Source: Salvelinus alpinus (lineage: Eukaryota; Chordata; Actinopteri; Salmoniformes; Salmonidae). Taken from it: DNA of 64,000 bases. The stretch spans positions 34,039,106-34,103,105 of the forward strand of contig NC_092100.1 in NCBI RefSeq assembly GCF_045679555.1. Direction: 5' to 3'. Numbering within the stretch: position 1 is the first letter of the stretch; each line of letters opens with the position of its first letter. The notes under the pieces are model-generated. The model was not told where the DNA came from, made no database searches, and worked only from the letters and a program-made list of their open reading frames with translations. The position numbers and the translations under genes are program-made. Below are positions 45,607 through 57,126 of this stretch, one piece after another.

Positions 45607-46075
45607 TGTCGCGCCCTGACCTTAGATATCTCTGTTTTTCTATATATTTTGGTTAGGTCAGGGTGAGACTAGGGTGGGTACGCTAGTTTTGTATGTCTAG
45701 GTTTTTTGTATGTCTAGGGTTTTTGTGTATGTCTAGGGTTTTTGTATGTCTAGGGGTGTCGTATGTCTAGGGGTTTTGTATGTCTATGTTGGCCTGATAT
45801 GGTTCCCAATCAGAGACAGCTGTTTATCGTTGTCTCTGATTGGGGATCATATTTAGGTAGCCATTTTTCCTCGTTTGTGTTGTGGGATCTTGTCTGCTTT
45901 GAGTTGCCTGAGTGCACACCTGTAGCGGCACGGTTCGTTCGTTCGTTCGTTCGTTCGTTCGTTCGTTCGTTCGTTCGGTTGTTTGTTGTTTTGTTAGGTG
46001 AGTTTCAGTTGATTAAAATTATGTGGAACTCTACTCACACTGCACCTTGGTCTCATCATTACGACGATCGTGACA
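45607..46075. mobile_element. Solo-LTR-like repeat (unit 1)
   Basis: It starts TGTCGCGCCCTGACCTTAGA and ends ACGATCGTGACA. The unit 2 copy starts TGTCACG, so the ends are TGTCACG...CGTGACA, the TG...CA form typical of LTRs. It contains GGTTCCCAATCAGAGACAGC and an A-rich segment near the end. A short tandem of GTATGTCTAGGG(T) units lies inside. No internal retroelement genes flank it. A non-autonomous DNA transposon is the alternative. Confidence 0.55.
45934..45977. repeat. (TTCG)n microsatellite (unit 1)
   Basis: About eleven TTCG units inside the LTR-like repeat. In unit 2 (60,586-60,598) only about three remain. Confidence 0.95.
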
Positions 46076-46410
46076 GTGTGTTTGTTTGTGTATGTGTGTG
46101 TGTGTGTGTCTGTGTGTGCGTGTGTGTGTCAGCAAGCTTTACTTGTCTGTTTTGTTTACATCAACATCCATCTTTTAGTTTCATTTTTTGCACTGCCTAT
46201 TTCTCAGATAGGGTGTGCCTTCTTTGGTTACTAGGTGCTGAACAAACACAACAAAACTCAAGGTTACTTTCGTAACCCCGGTTAACTGATAAGTGAGATG
46301 TATCACTTATTGGGTCCAGTGGCGAAGTGGCGAATGAGGTGAGCCCCTCCCTCTTTATAACCCGGAAATGTGTATTTAAAAGAGAACCAAACTATGACGT
46401 GCGTACATGT

Positions 46411-47960
46411 ACAGTGCATTTGGAAAGTATTCAGACCCCTTGACTTTTTCCACATTTTGTTACGTTACGGCGTTAATCTAAAATGGATTCAATAATTTTT
46501 TCCTCAATCTACACACAATACCCCATAATGACAAAGCAAAATGTATTTTTTTACATTAGTATTCAGACTCTTTACTCAGTACTTTGTTGAAGCACCTTTG
46601 GCAGCGATTACAGCCTCGAGTCTTCTTGAGTATGACGATACAAGCTTGGCACACCTGTATGTGGGGAGTTTCTCCCATTTTTCTCTGCAGATCCTCTCAA
46701 GCTCTGTCAGGTTGGATAGGGAAAGTCACTGCACAGCTATTTTCAGGTCTCTCCAAAGATGTTCGATCGGGTTCAAGTCCAGGTTATGACTGGGCCACTC
46801 AAGGACATTCAGAGACTTGTCCCGAAGCTAGTCCTGCGTTGTCTTGGCTGTGTGCTTAGGGTCGTTGTCCTGTTGGAAGGTGAACCTTCGCCCCAGTCTG
46901 AGGTCCTGAGCGCTCTGGAGCAGGTTTTCATCAAGGATCTCTCTGTACTTTGCTCTGTTCATCTTTCCCTCGATCCTGACTGGTCTCACAGTCCATGCCG
47001 CTGAAAAACATCCCTACAGCATGATGCTGCTACCACCATGCTTCACCGTAGGGATGGTGCCAGGTTTCCTCCATACTTAACACTTCGAATTCAGGCCAAA
47101 CAGTTCAATCTTGATTTCATCAGACCAGAGAATCATGTTTCTCATGTTCTGAGAGTCTTTACCTGCCTTTGGGAAAATTCCAAGCGGGCTGTCATGACCC
47201 TTTTACTGAGTAGTGGCTTCCGTCTGGCCATTCTACCATAAAGGCCTGATTGGTGGAGTGCTGTAGAGATGGGTGTCCTTCGGGAAGGTTCTCCCATCTC
47301 CACAGAGGAACTCTGGAGCTCTGTGAGAGTGACCATCGGGTTCTTGGTCACCTCCCTGACCAAGGCCCTTCTCCCCGATTGCTCATTTTGGCCGGGCGGC
47401 CAGCTCTAGGAAGCGTCTTGGTTGTTCCAAACGTCTTCCATTTAAGAATGAACGAGGACACTGTGTTCTTGGGGACCTTCAATGCTGAAGAAATGTTTTG
47501 GTTCACTTCTCCAGATCTGTGCCTCGACACAATCGTGTCTCAGAGCTCTACGGACAATTCCTTTAACCTCATGGCTTGGTTTTTGGTCTGACATGCACTG
47601 TCAACTGTGGGACATTATATAGACAGGTGTGACTTTCCAAATCATGTCCAATCAATTGAATTTACCAATCAAGTTGTAGAAACATCTCAAGGATGATCAA
47701 TGGAAACAAGATGCACCTGAGCTAAATTTCGAGTCTGATAGCAAATGGTCTGAATACTTAATACCCAATAATGACAAATTGAAAACAGGTTTTTAGAAAT
47801 GTTTGCAAATTTACTAAATATAAAACACAAAAATACCTTATTTACATGTGTGTATATTGTTGACAAAAATATAGTTTTTTAATCCATTTTAGAATAAGGC
47901 TGTAGAGTAACAAAATGTGGAAAAAGTCAAGGGGTCTGAATACTTTCTGAATGCACTGTA
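46411..47960 (-). mobile_element. Tc1-like transposon, copy 1 (ACAGTGCATTTGGAAAG family)
   Basis: The left end ACAGTGCATTTGGAAAGTAT and right end ATACTTTCTGAATGCACTGT are inverted and flanked by TA. The transposase runs on the minus strand: SALKVPKNTVSSFILKWK (DNA-binding) near 47,490, GRPAKMSNRGE, then the catalytic part toward 46,750. Multiple frameshifts and stops make it inactive. Confidence 0.93.
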
Positions 47961-48530
47961 TGTGTGCGTGCGTGGCTGGAGAGAGGGAAATCCCATTCAA
48001 GGAAGTATGAAACCAGAGAAGGCTCTAAACTACACGCTAATCTTGGCCTACATGAAGCTAATTACAAAAAAGTACAACTAAAATAATGCAGTGAGACTGA
48101 TATGAAATTGGAAGTATGTATCAATTCAAGGATGTGTCAAGTAGATTTGATATGATTTACTTACACTACACTACTAGCTATATGTATCATTTTGCAGTAG
48201 TTCTCTGCAATGTGGAATCAATATCAGAGAGCTTATAAATACCCGAATTGCAAAACTACAGAACACATGACACAGGCAAGTTTGTTCATGTCGCATAGGT
48301 TCTTTCCATTTTTATAAAAGTTTTTAAAAACATTTAAGGAAATCATGCTTTCAGCCTTGTAGTGTATTTGGGATTGTGTTTAAATCAGCAGGCCCCCCCC
48401 CCCCACGAGCTGCCGAAACACAGACAACCAGAAGCCAACCAAAATAAAGAAAAGAATGGTTCTTCATCTGGCTGCATTCTATATAGTTACATTGCTTGTT
48501 TAAGTATTCAGGTAAGTATTAATTGTTTAA
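47961..48530. other. Spacer in unit 1, partly homologous to 44,100-44,250
   Basis: No gene is seen. The stretch TGGGATTGTGTTTAAATCAG, CAGGCCCC and ACAACCAGAAGCCAA at 48,370-48,440 resembles 44,128-44,195 and is part of the older paralogous block. Confidence 0.5.
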
Positions 48531-49924
48531 CTTCTTATGGCTGGGGGCAGTATTGAGTAGATTGGATGAATAAGGTGCCCAGAGTAAACTGCCTGCTACT
48601 CAGTCCCAGAAGCTAAGATATGCATATTATTAGTAGATTTGGATAGAAAACACTCTGAAGTTTCTAAAACTGTTTGCATGATGTCTGTGAGTATAACAAA
48701 ACTCATATGGCAGACAAAAACCTGAGAAAACATCCAACCAGGAAGTGGGAAATCTGAGGTTTGTAGGTTTGCCTATTGCACTTCCTAAGGCTTCCACTAG
48801 ATGTCAACAGTCTTTAGAACCTTGTTTCAGGCTTCTACTGTGAAGGAGGCGGGAATATGAGCTGATTGAGTCAGATGTCTGGCAGAGTGCCATGAGCTCA
48901 CTCAGGCGCGCCCCCGTGAGAGGTAGCTGCGTTCCTTCTCCTTTCTAAAGACAAAGGAATTTTCTGGTTGAAACATTATTGAAGATTTATGTTAAAAACA
49001 TCCTAAAGATTGATTCTATACATCGTTTGACATGTTTCTACGAACTATAATGGAATCTTTTGACTTTTCGTCTGGCCTGTGCGTCATCAACTTGGATTTT
49101 CGAACTAAACGCGCAAACAAAAAGGAGGTATTTGGACATAAATTATGGACGTTATCGAACAAAACAAACATTTGTTGTGGAACTGGGATTCCTGGGAGTG
49201 CATTCTGATGAAGATCATCAAAGGTAAGTGAATATTTCTAATGCTATTTCTGACTTCTGTTGACTCCACAACATGGAGGGTACCTGTATGGCTTGTTTTG
49301 GTCTCTGAGCGCTGTACTCAGATTATTGCATGGTGTGCTTTTTCCGTAAAGCTTTTTTGAAATCTGACACAGTGGTTGCATTAAGGAGAAGTTTATCTAA
49401 AGTTCCATGTAAAACACTTGTATCTTTTATCAATGTTTATTATTAGTATTTCTGTAAATTGATGTGGCTCTCTGCAAAATCACCGGATGTTTTGGAGGCA
49501 AAACATTACTGAACATAATGCGCCAATGTAAACTTAGATTGGAACTTTATCGAACAAAACATACATGTATTGTGTAACATGAAGTCCTATGAGTGTCATC
49601 TGATGAAGATCATCAAAGGTTAGTGATTAATTTGATCTCTATTTCTGCTTTTTGTGACTCCTCTCTTTGGCTGGAAAAATGGCTGTGTTTTTTTGTGACT
49701 AGGTACTGACCTAACATAATCAGATGGTGTGCCTTCGTCGTAAAGCCTTTTTGAAATCGGACACTGTGGTGGGATTAACAACAAGTTTATCTTTAAAATG
49801 GTGTAAAATACTTGTACGTTTGAGGAATTTTAATTATGAGATTTCTGTTGTTTGAATTTGGCGCCCTGCACTTTCACTGGCTGTTGTCATGTCGATCCCG
49901 TTAACGGGATCTCAGCCATAAGAA
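48531..49924. mobile_element. 1.4-kb non-autonomous element with short inverted ends
   Basis: CTTCTTATGGCTG at 48,531 and CAGCCATAAGAAG at 49,924 are perfect 13-bp inverted ends. The interior has two related modules, each containing TATCGAACAAAAC, TGATGAAGATCATCAAAGGT and TTTTTGAAATC(T/G)GACAC, offset by about 0.4 kb. No transposase is seen. It is flanked on both sides by AAGTATTCAGGTAAGTATTA then ATTGTTTAA. I recognise it as an abundant salmonid repeat. Confidence 0.75.
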
Positions 49925-50090
49925 GTATTCAGGTAAGTATTAATTGTTTAAGTATTCAGGTAAGTTATATAAGCTTTGTGCTTTGGATGAGCTTCATCTT
50001 GTCGTCCTAGGTGTCTTCGGGTGTCTAGCGCTTGGGTTCGCCAGTGCGTCAAGGTCACCTAGCTCTGCTCACCAGGCCCGACTGACCAGG

Positions 50091-50167
50091 GCCCGGTTTC
50101 CCAGAAGCGTCTTAAGGCTAAGTTAATCTTCGAACCTTAGCATCAAGATACTTTTGGGAAACCGGGC
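50091..50167. mobile_element. 77-bp hairpin MITE
   Basis: GCCCGGTTTCCCAGAAGCGT and ATACTTTTGGGAAACCGGGC are inverted ends around a short centre (AAGGCTAAGTTAATCTTCG). Confidence 0.85.
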
Positions 50168-50905
50168 ACAGGTCCTGAAGGGTCATGCTGAGGGTCAGTA
50201 CCTGCTAGTGGACAGACTCCCAACACACCCCTCAGGACATGGCCAGGGACCCAGTGATCTCCCCTTGGGAGCCTCCTCTCTTCCTCCTTGTCACCGTGGG
50301 AAAATACTTTGTTTTAGTCACAGCTAGGCAACTCTGGCCCAACAATTTAGTATGTTTAAAGGTTCATTTGAATTATATTCATCTTTATTGTCCATAAAAG
50401 GTTTATTCATCACAGGCACATTCATGTTGCGGATGTGAGGTACAATAAAAATACACAGCAAGCAGACAGAGTGGGAACTCCATGGTGACCTGACAGAGGT
50501 TCACCAGTACTGCAACACAAGGAAGGACACACATAGATGTAAGTGACGCAGGCGATACGGATACTTCCTGGTTCAGGATTGATGTTTAACAAATACTCTT
50601 ACCATGTATTATATTATTGTCAAAGTTATCTTGAACTATAGCAATTTTACTCTAAAGACAAAACAGTAGCCTTTCCGTGTAACTGTAAATGTACAACAAC
50701 ACAAATACAATATTTTGGTTTGATGACATTGAAATGCATGCAAAGTGAATGACATACAAAGCACATTAAAAAATAAAACAATGCATCACTATACGAGCTA
50801 TTAGATCTCTATGGAAAATAAACTCGCCCCTGAACCCTTTAGCCAAGGGCTCCGCAGAATAAAAAGGACAGATCAAACGTTGCATCGTCCATTTATGCCC
50901 TGAAA
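50160..50905 (-). pseudogene. Older, decayed paralogue of the unrecognised cassette
   Basis: On the minus strand 50,890-50,820 matches the first block at 45,470-45,400 (MQRLICPFYSAE against MQRFICPFYPAD in one frame). The block near 50,510-50,455 matches the second (TGACCTGACAGAGG, CCTTGTGTT context), and 50,330-50,270 weakly matches the third. The donor GTGAGT is GCGAGT here, the acceptor CACAG is CACGG, and the TATA-like box is CATAAATG. In its second block an ATG at 50,483 opens MEFPLCLLAVYFY, which looks signal-peptide-like; unit 1 has one base fewer there, which shifts the frame. Confidence 0.4.
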
Positions 50906-50993
50906 AAACCCTCCCCTTCTCCTCAACTGTTAATGCCAAGGGCCACAGGAAAGCACCTAATTTACCCTCAGCCTGCATTGTTTGTGTGTATGT

Positions 50994-51161
50994 CACAGGA
51001 GGTTGGTGGCACCTTAATTGGGGAGGATGGGCTCGTGGTAATAGCTGGCCTGGAATTTGTGGAATGGTATCAAATACATCCACACATGGTTTCCATTGAC
51101 GCCATTCCATTTGCTCTGTTCCAACCATTATTATGAGCCGTTCTCCCCTCAGCAGCCTTCT
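50994..51161. mobile_element. 168-bp hairpin MITE
   Basis: CACAGGAGGTTGGTGGCACC and the right part GGTTTCCATTGACGCCATTC, ATTATGAGCCGTTCTCCCCT, CAGCAGCCTTC are imperfect inverted arms of a common salmonid MITE. The central GGAATGGTATCAAATACAT and GCCATTCCATT also pair. Confidence 0.8.
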
Positions 51162-51594
51162 GCGGTGTGTGTGCTGACTCATGCACACGCTGAGCACAAT
51201 GGCTATTTGCCACACAACTCTTCTTTCCCTTCAGTTTTGTTTCCAGTAAAGTCTGTCTTGAGTTTAATTTCCCTGTTCCCTTTTCTCAAGAAAGGGTGTG
51301 TGTCTGGTTACTAGGTTTCTAGGCACCTGTGTCAACAAGTACAACTCTTATTTTTAGATGGCAATGAAAGACCAATACAAAACTCTTAACATAAAACTCT
51401 GTCTTTATATAACTTTCACATCAGCAATCACATCTTCATTTTACTTTTTGTTACACGTTTTATTATCGTTCTGCTTATTCCAGACCAGGTCCTAATCCCC
51501 TGGACTCAAAAGAGGAAGTGGAAGTGAAAGAGAGGCAGGCGAGGCGGCATCCTGACGAGATTAGGTCGGCGAGCAAATAGACTGCATTGCCCTC

Positions 51595-52250
51595 TTCTAT
51601 TGGCGAACGTGCAGTCACTGGAGAACAAGCTGGATGAGCTCCGTTCGAGACTATCCTGTCAACGGGACCTGAAAAACTGGAATATCCTGTCTCTCAGAGT
51701 CATGACTGATTTTTCTATGCATTGTCAGAACCAGATGGCAAGACAAAGGGAGGAAGGGTCTGTCTCTGTTAACAACAGCTGGTGCGCGTTCTCTAATGTT
51801 AAGGAGGTCTCAAGTTTTTGCTCACCTGAGTTAAAATACCTCATGACTGCAGACCATACTATTTAACAAGAGAGTCTTAATCTATATTTTTTGTAGCGGT
51901 CTATAGTATTTACCACCACAAACCAATGCTGGCACTCAATGATCTGTAGAGGAGCGTAAGCACACAAGAAAATTGACATTAAGAGGCGGCATTTCTCGTG
52001 GCCGGTGCTGGGAAATGGAAAATTCTATATCCCCTTTAATCCACACACAGAAATATATACAAGGTCCTCCCTCGCCCTCCCTCTGGCAAATCAGACCATT
52101 ACCCTATCCTCCTTCTTCCTGCTTACAAGCAAAAACTCAAACAGGAAGTACCAGTGATGCGCTCAATGTGGAACTGGTCAGATGAAGTGGATGCTAAGCT
52201 ACAGGACTGGTTCACTAGCACAGACTGGAATATGTTCCAGGATTTATCTG
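51595..52250 (+). mobile_element. LINE fragment (endonuclease-domain start, decayed)
   Basis: NVQSLENKLDELRSRLSCQR opens the fragment, followed by an SVNNSWCAFSNVKEVSSFCS-like segment. This is the N-terminal endonuclease region of CR1/L2-type ORF2. After 51,870 the frame is lost; near 52,180 a DEVDAKLQDWFTSTDWNMF segment appears, normally further downstream, so internal deletion has occurred. Confidence 0.7.
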
Positions 52251-53085
52251 ATAACATTGAGGAGTTTACCACATCAGTCACCGGTAAGGCTGTTATGGTA
52301 AGAAATGTGACTGTTCCTGGTGTAAAAACAATGTCCTATCCTGTGGCTCAAGTAAATGACATTACTAAAATGCTCCCGAATGTACTACGCCAGAACATGG
52401 ACACCGATTCTATCATAGTCCATGTGGGTTTTAATGACATTATGAAGGGCAGCTCTGAACAGTTGAAACTGGATTTCAAAGACCCATCATATCTGGCCCT
52501 GGGTCGTCTTTGAATCATAGCATTAAACGCTTTAGCAGGATTCTTTCTCTTCACAACTGGCTACGTGATTATTGCAGCTCAATGGGTGTATCTTTTGTTG
52601 ACAATTTCAATACCTTTTGGAAACAAAACACGTTTTATAAAGAGGATGTGATCCACCCAAATCATTTGGTTTCCTGGATCCTTTCACAGCATTATAAGGC
52701 TGCGTTGAGACAATGACTTATCAATGACCCAAGCTCAGCTCAGTTAATCCCTGCCATTGTGTCACTGAGTCATCATAATGCTTTAGCAAATGTACATTAT
52801 ACAAGGGGCATTGGAAGACACAATGTTCAAGTAACCTCATTTATGTCCCTCTAACTGCCCTGAATGCCTCTGCTGATCCTACAGCTATTGTATGCAGCAA
52901 ACATGTGCCTATGAACCAGATTTATGCTGTTAGCAGTGAGGTGTGCCCTAGTAGGAAATCCACTGTGTGCAGCTCATCCTGCACTAACATAAATAACATG
53001 ACAATGTCTACTTCTGCTAAGCTTCCCAGTAAAGCAATGAAAACAAGCATCCCAGAAAAGTGCTCAAAATAGCCCATGTTAACAT
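52251..53085 (+). mobile_element. LINE ORF1 fragment with SGNH-hydrolase-like segment
   Basis: Two neighbouring plus-strand frames encode DSIIVHVGFNDIMKGSSEQL, then SRILSLHNWLRDYCSSMGVS and DVIHPNHLVSWILSQHY. The His-x-Gly-x-Asn-Asp and Asp-x-Ile-His-Pro-Asn patterns fit the SGNH/GDSL-type esterase domain found in ORF1 of some vertebrate CR1/L2 LINEs. A frameshift near 52,505 separates the two halves. The fragment is cut on the right by Tc1 copy 2. Confidence 0.65.
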
Positions 53086-53250
53086 ACAGTGACGTCGGAA
53101 AGTATTCAGACCCCTTGACTTTTTCCACATTTTGTTATGTTACAGCCTTATTCTAAAATTGGTTAAATTGTTTTTTTCCCCTCATCAATCTACACAAAAT
53201 AATCCATAACGGCAAAGCAAAAACAGGTTAAGATTCTTTATTTTTGCAAA

Positions 53251-53290
<40 letters not shown>

Positions 53291-54630
53291 TTACATTTAC
53301 ATAAGTATTCAGTACTTCGTTGAAGCACCCTTGGCAGCGATTACAGCATTGCGTCTTCTTGGGTAGGACGCTACAAGCTTAGCACATCTGTATTTGGGGA
53401 GTTTCTCCCATTCTTCTCTGCAGATCTTCTCAAGCGCTGTCATGTTGGATGGGGAACGTTGCTGCACAGCTATTTTCAGGTCTCTCCAGAGATGTTCGAT
53501 CAGGTTCAAGTCCGGCTCTGGCTGGGCCACTCAAGGACATTCAGAGACTTGTCCCGAAGCCACTCCTGCGTTGTCTTGACTGTACTTTGGTTCATTGTCC
53601 TGTTGGAAGTTGAACCTTCGCCCCAGTCTGAGGTCCTGAGCGCTCTGGAGCAGGTTTTCATCAAGGATCTCTCTGTACTTTGCTCTGTTCATCTTTGCCT
53701 CGATCCTGACTAGTCAACCAGTCCATGCCGCTGAAAAACATCCCCAAGGCATGATGCTGCCACCACCATACTTCACCATAGGCATGGTGCCAGGTTTCCT
53801 CCAGACGTGGCGCTTGGCATTCAGGCCAACGTGTTCAATCTTGAGAATCTTGTTTCTCATGGTCTGATAATCTTTAGGTGCCTTTGGCAAACTCCAAGTG
53901 GGCTGTCATGTGCCTTTTACTGAGGAGTGGCTTCCGTCTGGCCACTCTTCCATAAAGGCCTGATTGGTGTAGTGCTGCATAGATGGTTGTCCTATTGGAA
54001 TGTTATTCCATCTCCACAGAGGAACTCTAGAGCTCTGTCAGTGACCATCGGGTTCTTGGTCACCTCCCTGACCAAGGCCCTTCTCCCCCGATTGCTGTTT
54101 GGTTGGGCGGTCGGGCGGTCAGTTTTGGTGGTTTCAAACTTCTTCCATTTAAGAATGATGGAGGCGACTGTGTTCTTGGGGACCTTCAATGCTGCAGACA
54201 TTTTTTGGTACCCTTCCTCAGATCTGTTCCTCGACACAATCCTGTCTCGGAACTCTACGGACAATTCCTTCGACCTCATGGCTTGGTTTTTGCTCTGACA
54301 TGCACTGTCAACTGTGGAACCTTATATAGACAGGTGTGTGCCTTTCCAAATCATGTCCAATCAATTGAATTTACCAAAGGTGGACTCCAATCCAGATGTA
54401 GAAACATCAAGGATGATCAATGGAAACAGGATGCACCTGAGCTCAAGGTTTATCTGTTATATATTTTTAATACACTTGCAAAATTTTCTAAAAACCTGTT
54501 TTCGCTTTATTATGATGTATTGTGTGTAAATTGCTAAATAATATCTATATTTAATCTATTTTAGAATAAGGCTGTAACGTAACAATGTAGAAAAAGTCAA
54601 GGGGTCTGAATACATTCCGAAGGCACTGTA
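53086..54630 (-). mobile_element. Tc1-like transposon, copy 2
   Basis: The left end TACAGTGACGTCGGAAAGTA and right end GAATACATTCCGAAGGCACT are inverted. The minus-strand transposase pieces include MRSKELSVEFRDRIVSRNRS near 54,275 and [20 protein letters not shown] near 53,520. An A/T-rich run lies at 53,250. It is diverged from copies 1 and 3 over its left two thirds, but the right end matches copy 3 over nearly 300 bp. Confidence 0.93.
53250..53292. repeat. Poly(A)/(TA)n tract
   Basis: A run of about 20 A followed by a TA run inside Tc1 copy 2; absent from copies 1 and 3. Confidence 0.95.
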
Positions 54631-54702
54631 TGCAGCAGGTGAGTTTCAAGTTCGGGGAAAGTCATTTTCAACCAAAAAAATGCACCTTTATAAAGGAGGG
54701 TC
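54631..54702. other. Right flank of the duplicated block, up to the unit junction
   Basis: TGCAGCAGGTGAGTTTCAAG to GGAGGGTC is the same as 62,499-62,570. In the second location it continues into ACGTGACC; here it jumps to AGGCAACTGC, the left start of the next unit. Only one base (A) could be shared at the join. Confidence 0.9.
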
Positions 54703-54703
54703 A

Positions 54704-56741
54704 GGCAACTGCATAGAGATAGATAGAGGACTCATCTTTGTATCTATGCTATTTTAGGGTATATGACAGCATATGTAGGACAATTGAGGCAATCTCAATT
54801 TTGACGAAGAACATTTTCTTCTTCACGATTGGCTGACCCCTCCTGGTGACCCACCCTCCTGATGACCCAGTTGGACATCACTCCAAAATGGTCACAAACG
54901 CCCTCAATGGCGTTTTGGCCTCTATCATTCTCTATGGGCAACAGCTCTCATATCATAGCTAGCGAATTTACGTTCCAGTACGGAGGGTTTTGCAGACGGA
55001 CAAGTGGGTTTGTCAAACGGCCCTTTCGAATACTTTTAACAATAATAATTTTATTATTTCCTTGCATGGAGTAAGATTCACTGATCTTACGCGAGTAATA
55101 TGTAACAAAGCAAGTAAATTAGGCATAGTAATATCATGGTTCAACAGGATTCAGCAATAATGATAGGCATGGAAGTACTTACACATTAATCTCACAGGAT
55201 TTACATTAATTTGAATACAAAGTACAGACAACATTAGAATGAAAGAAAACATTTATTTCAAAACAAGTAAAACACAAGAAGGGACATTCAACATGTGGCT
55301 CCAAGTGAAGGGAGATGTTAACTTGGTTTTGATAGTTAGTTGTATCTACATATACATTATATATGAACATATGTAATCACCCTAAATTATGTTCATATTA
55401 CATTATGAAAATATAGGCAATCATAACCATTTTATCCTGAACAACTACCCTCAAATGTTCCCTTTAGCCACAAAACCAAGCGACAGAAATCCTTATAGAT
55501 ATAGTTTAACATAGTCCCTATGTTAAAAGTAGAACAGTGTAACAGTATAGCTTCCATCCCTCTCTTTGCCCCTACATGGGCTCGAATCAGGGACCCTCTG
55601 CACACATAGACAACAGTCACCCTTGAAGCATCGTTACACATCGCTCCACAAAAGCCGAGCAAGGTGAACAACTACTTCAAGGTCTCAGAGCAAGTGACGT
55701 TACGATTGAAACGCTATTAGCGCGCACCCCGCTTACTAGCTAGCCATTTCACATCGGTTACAACAGCACAAGTAAACATGGTTTGATAATAAACATACTA
55801 TTTTGTTATGTTATTTATACCCTGTAACTGTATGCTTTCACATTGTGAGTGCCTTCTCACTTGAAGTATAGAAGGCCTTTTTCCTCATTTATCAGTTAGA
55901 TGCATAGCTTACATTATTGAAAAGAGCTACCACTATAATATCCTCATATAGGAAATTATGCAATCCTGACCATTTTGGGCAAGCAGCTACCCTGAAATTT
56001 TCTGAGACACTTTGCTTCACATAGCGTTAGTTGAACATACAGTATGTCCATATGTTTAAGGTACAACAGAAATGATGTATTATGTTAATCATGTTATGAT
56101 TAGCATAATAAACTGCCTTCATATTGTGAGAGTCTTCTCGCTTCAAGGTTTCAAGGCTTAAGTCCTCCTTCCTCATCTGGTAGGCGCCGCTTCTCCCTTT
56201 AAGGCCTGGTAGACATCTTGTCTTATCTTCAGTACCTCAGGTGGAACTCTGCCCTCCTGTCTCCTAGTGGCTCTCTTTTGTGCCTTTCAGCGGTTTGTGA
56301 TGCTTTTTTGCATGACACACAGCAGAAGATGGGAGTTTAGACTTCTGGCTTCATTTCAGGAGAGATCCTGGGTTTGGAGGTTAGATGCATCTACATATCT
56401 TACATTATTGAAAAGATATCTACAACCATAATATCCTCATATAGTAAGTTATGCAATCCTAACCATTAGCCAAAGAAGCAACCCTGATATGTTCTGAGCC
56501 ACTCAGAAATTCCTTCAAGTACCTTCACATAGCATTGTGATAGTGATTGTCTGTTTTGTTCAAGTTGAAGTCCTTCCTCATCTGGAAGGAGTTCCACCTC
56601 CTAGTTTTAAGGCCTGTTTCAGTGCCTCAGATGGACTTCTGCCCACCGGTTCCACCCCCCACACATGGTCTACAGTATTCGTGCAGTATGCAGGGCCAAA
56701 GAAACCCAGTGTGCTACCCTTGGGAGTAGACTGATTGTACA
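54704..56741. other. Duplicated sequence without recognised gene (unit 2)
   Basis: Copy of 40,544-42,581, including the CCAAT-containing upstream region of pex11b (ATTGG at 54,828-54,832), but with no pex11b exon beside it. Confidence 0.6.
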
Positions 56742-57126
56742 CTATAAAAAGTAATTATACTTATAATCTTCATACTTTTCGTCATAATCATCATCTTCCT
56801 CTTCATCCTGCTCATCTGTGGTCGTCTGTAGATAGAACATGTTTATCAGTTATGCAGTGTGTGTGAGAGATCCTTTATCATGTGATATTGACTGTACATT
56901 TGAGTGAGAATGATACAACTGATCACTTTACAAAATATCAAATTTTAAACGAAACAGTATTTTGTAGCAATACAATGTAATACAGTGTAAGTAGTTATGT
57001 GTTGCTGGTATATGTTGCACTGTTCCTAAAATAGAAGTTGTCATTGATGCAAATCAAAAAACATAAAGCTTACCATAATGGCGTTCAGCAGGGGACTACA
57101 GGACTGAGCAGTGGGTGGATTTTATA
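56742..57126 (-). CDS. Putative short TATA-driven gene, acidic Tyr-rich peptide (unit 2)
   Basis: This is the duplicate of the cassette at 42,582-42,975. The TATAAAA box is at 57,126-57,120, the ATG at 57,076-57,074 with the same GTAAGC donor, and the exon at 56,825-56,742. The exon has one change, GAT to GAC, which keeps Asp. The leader is 9 bp shorter (one of two GAGCAG/GAGCGAGCAG repeats lost). The function is unknown. Confidence 0.25.
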
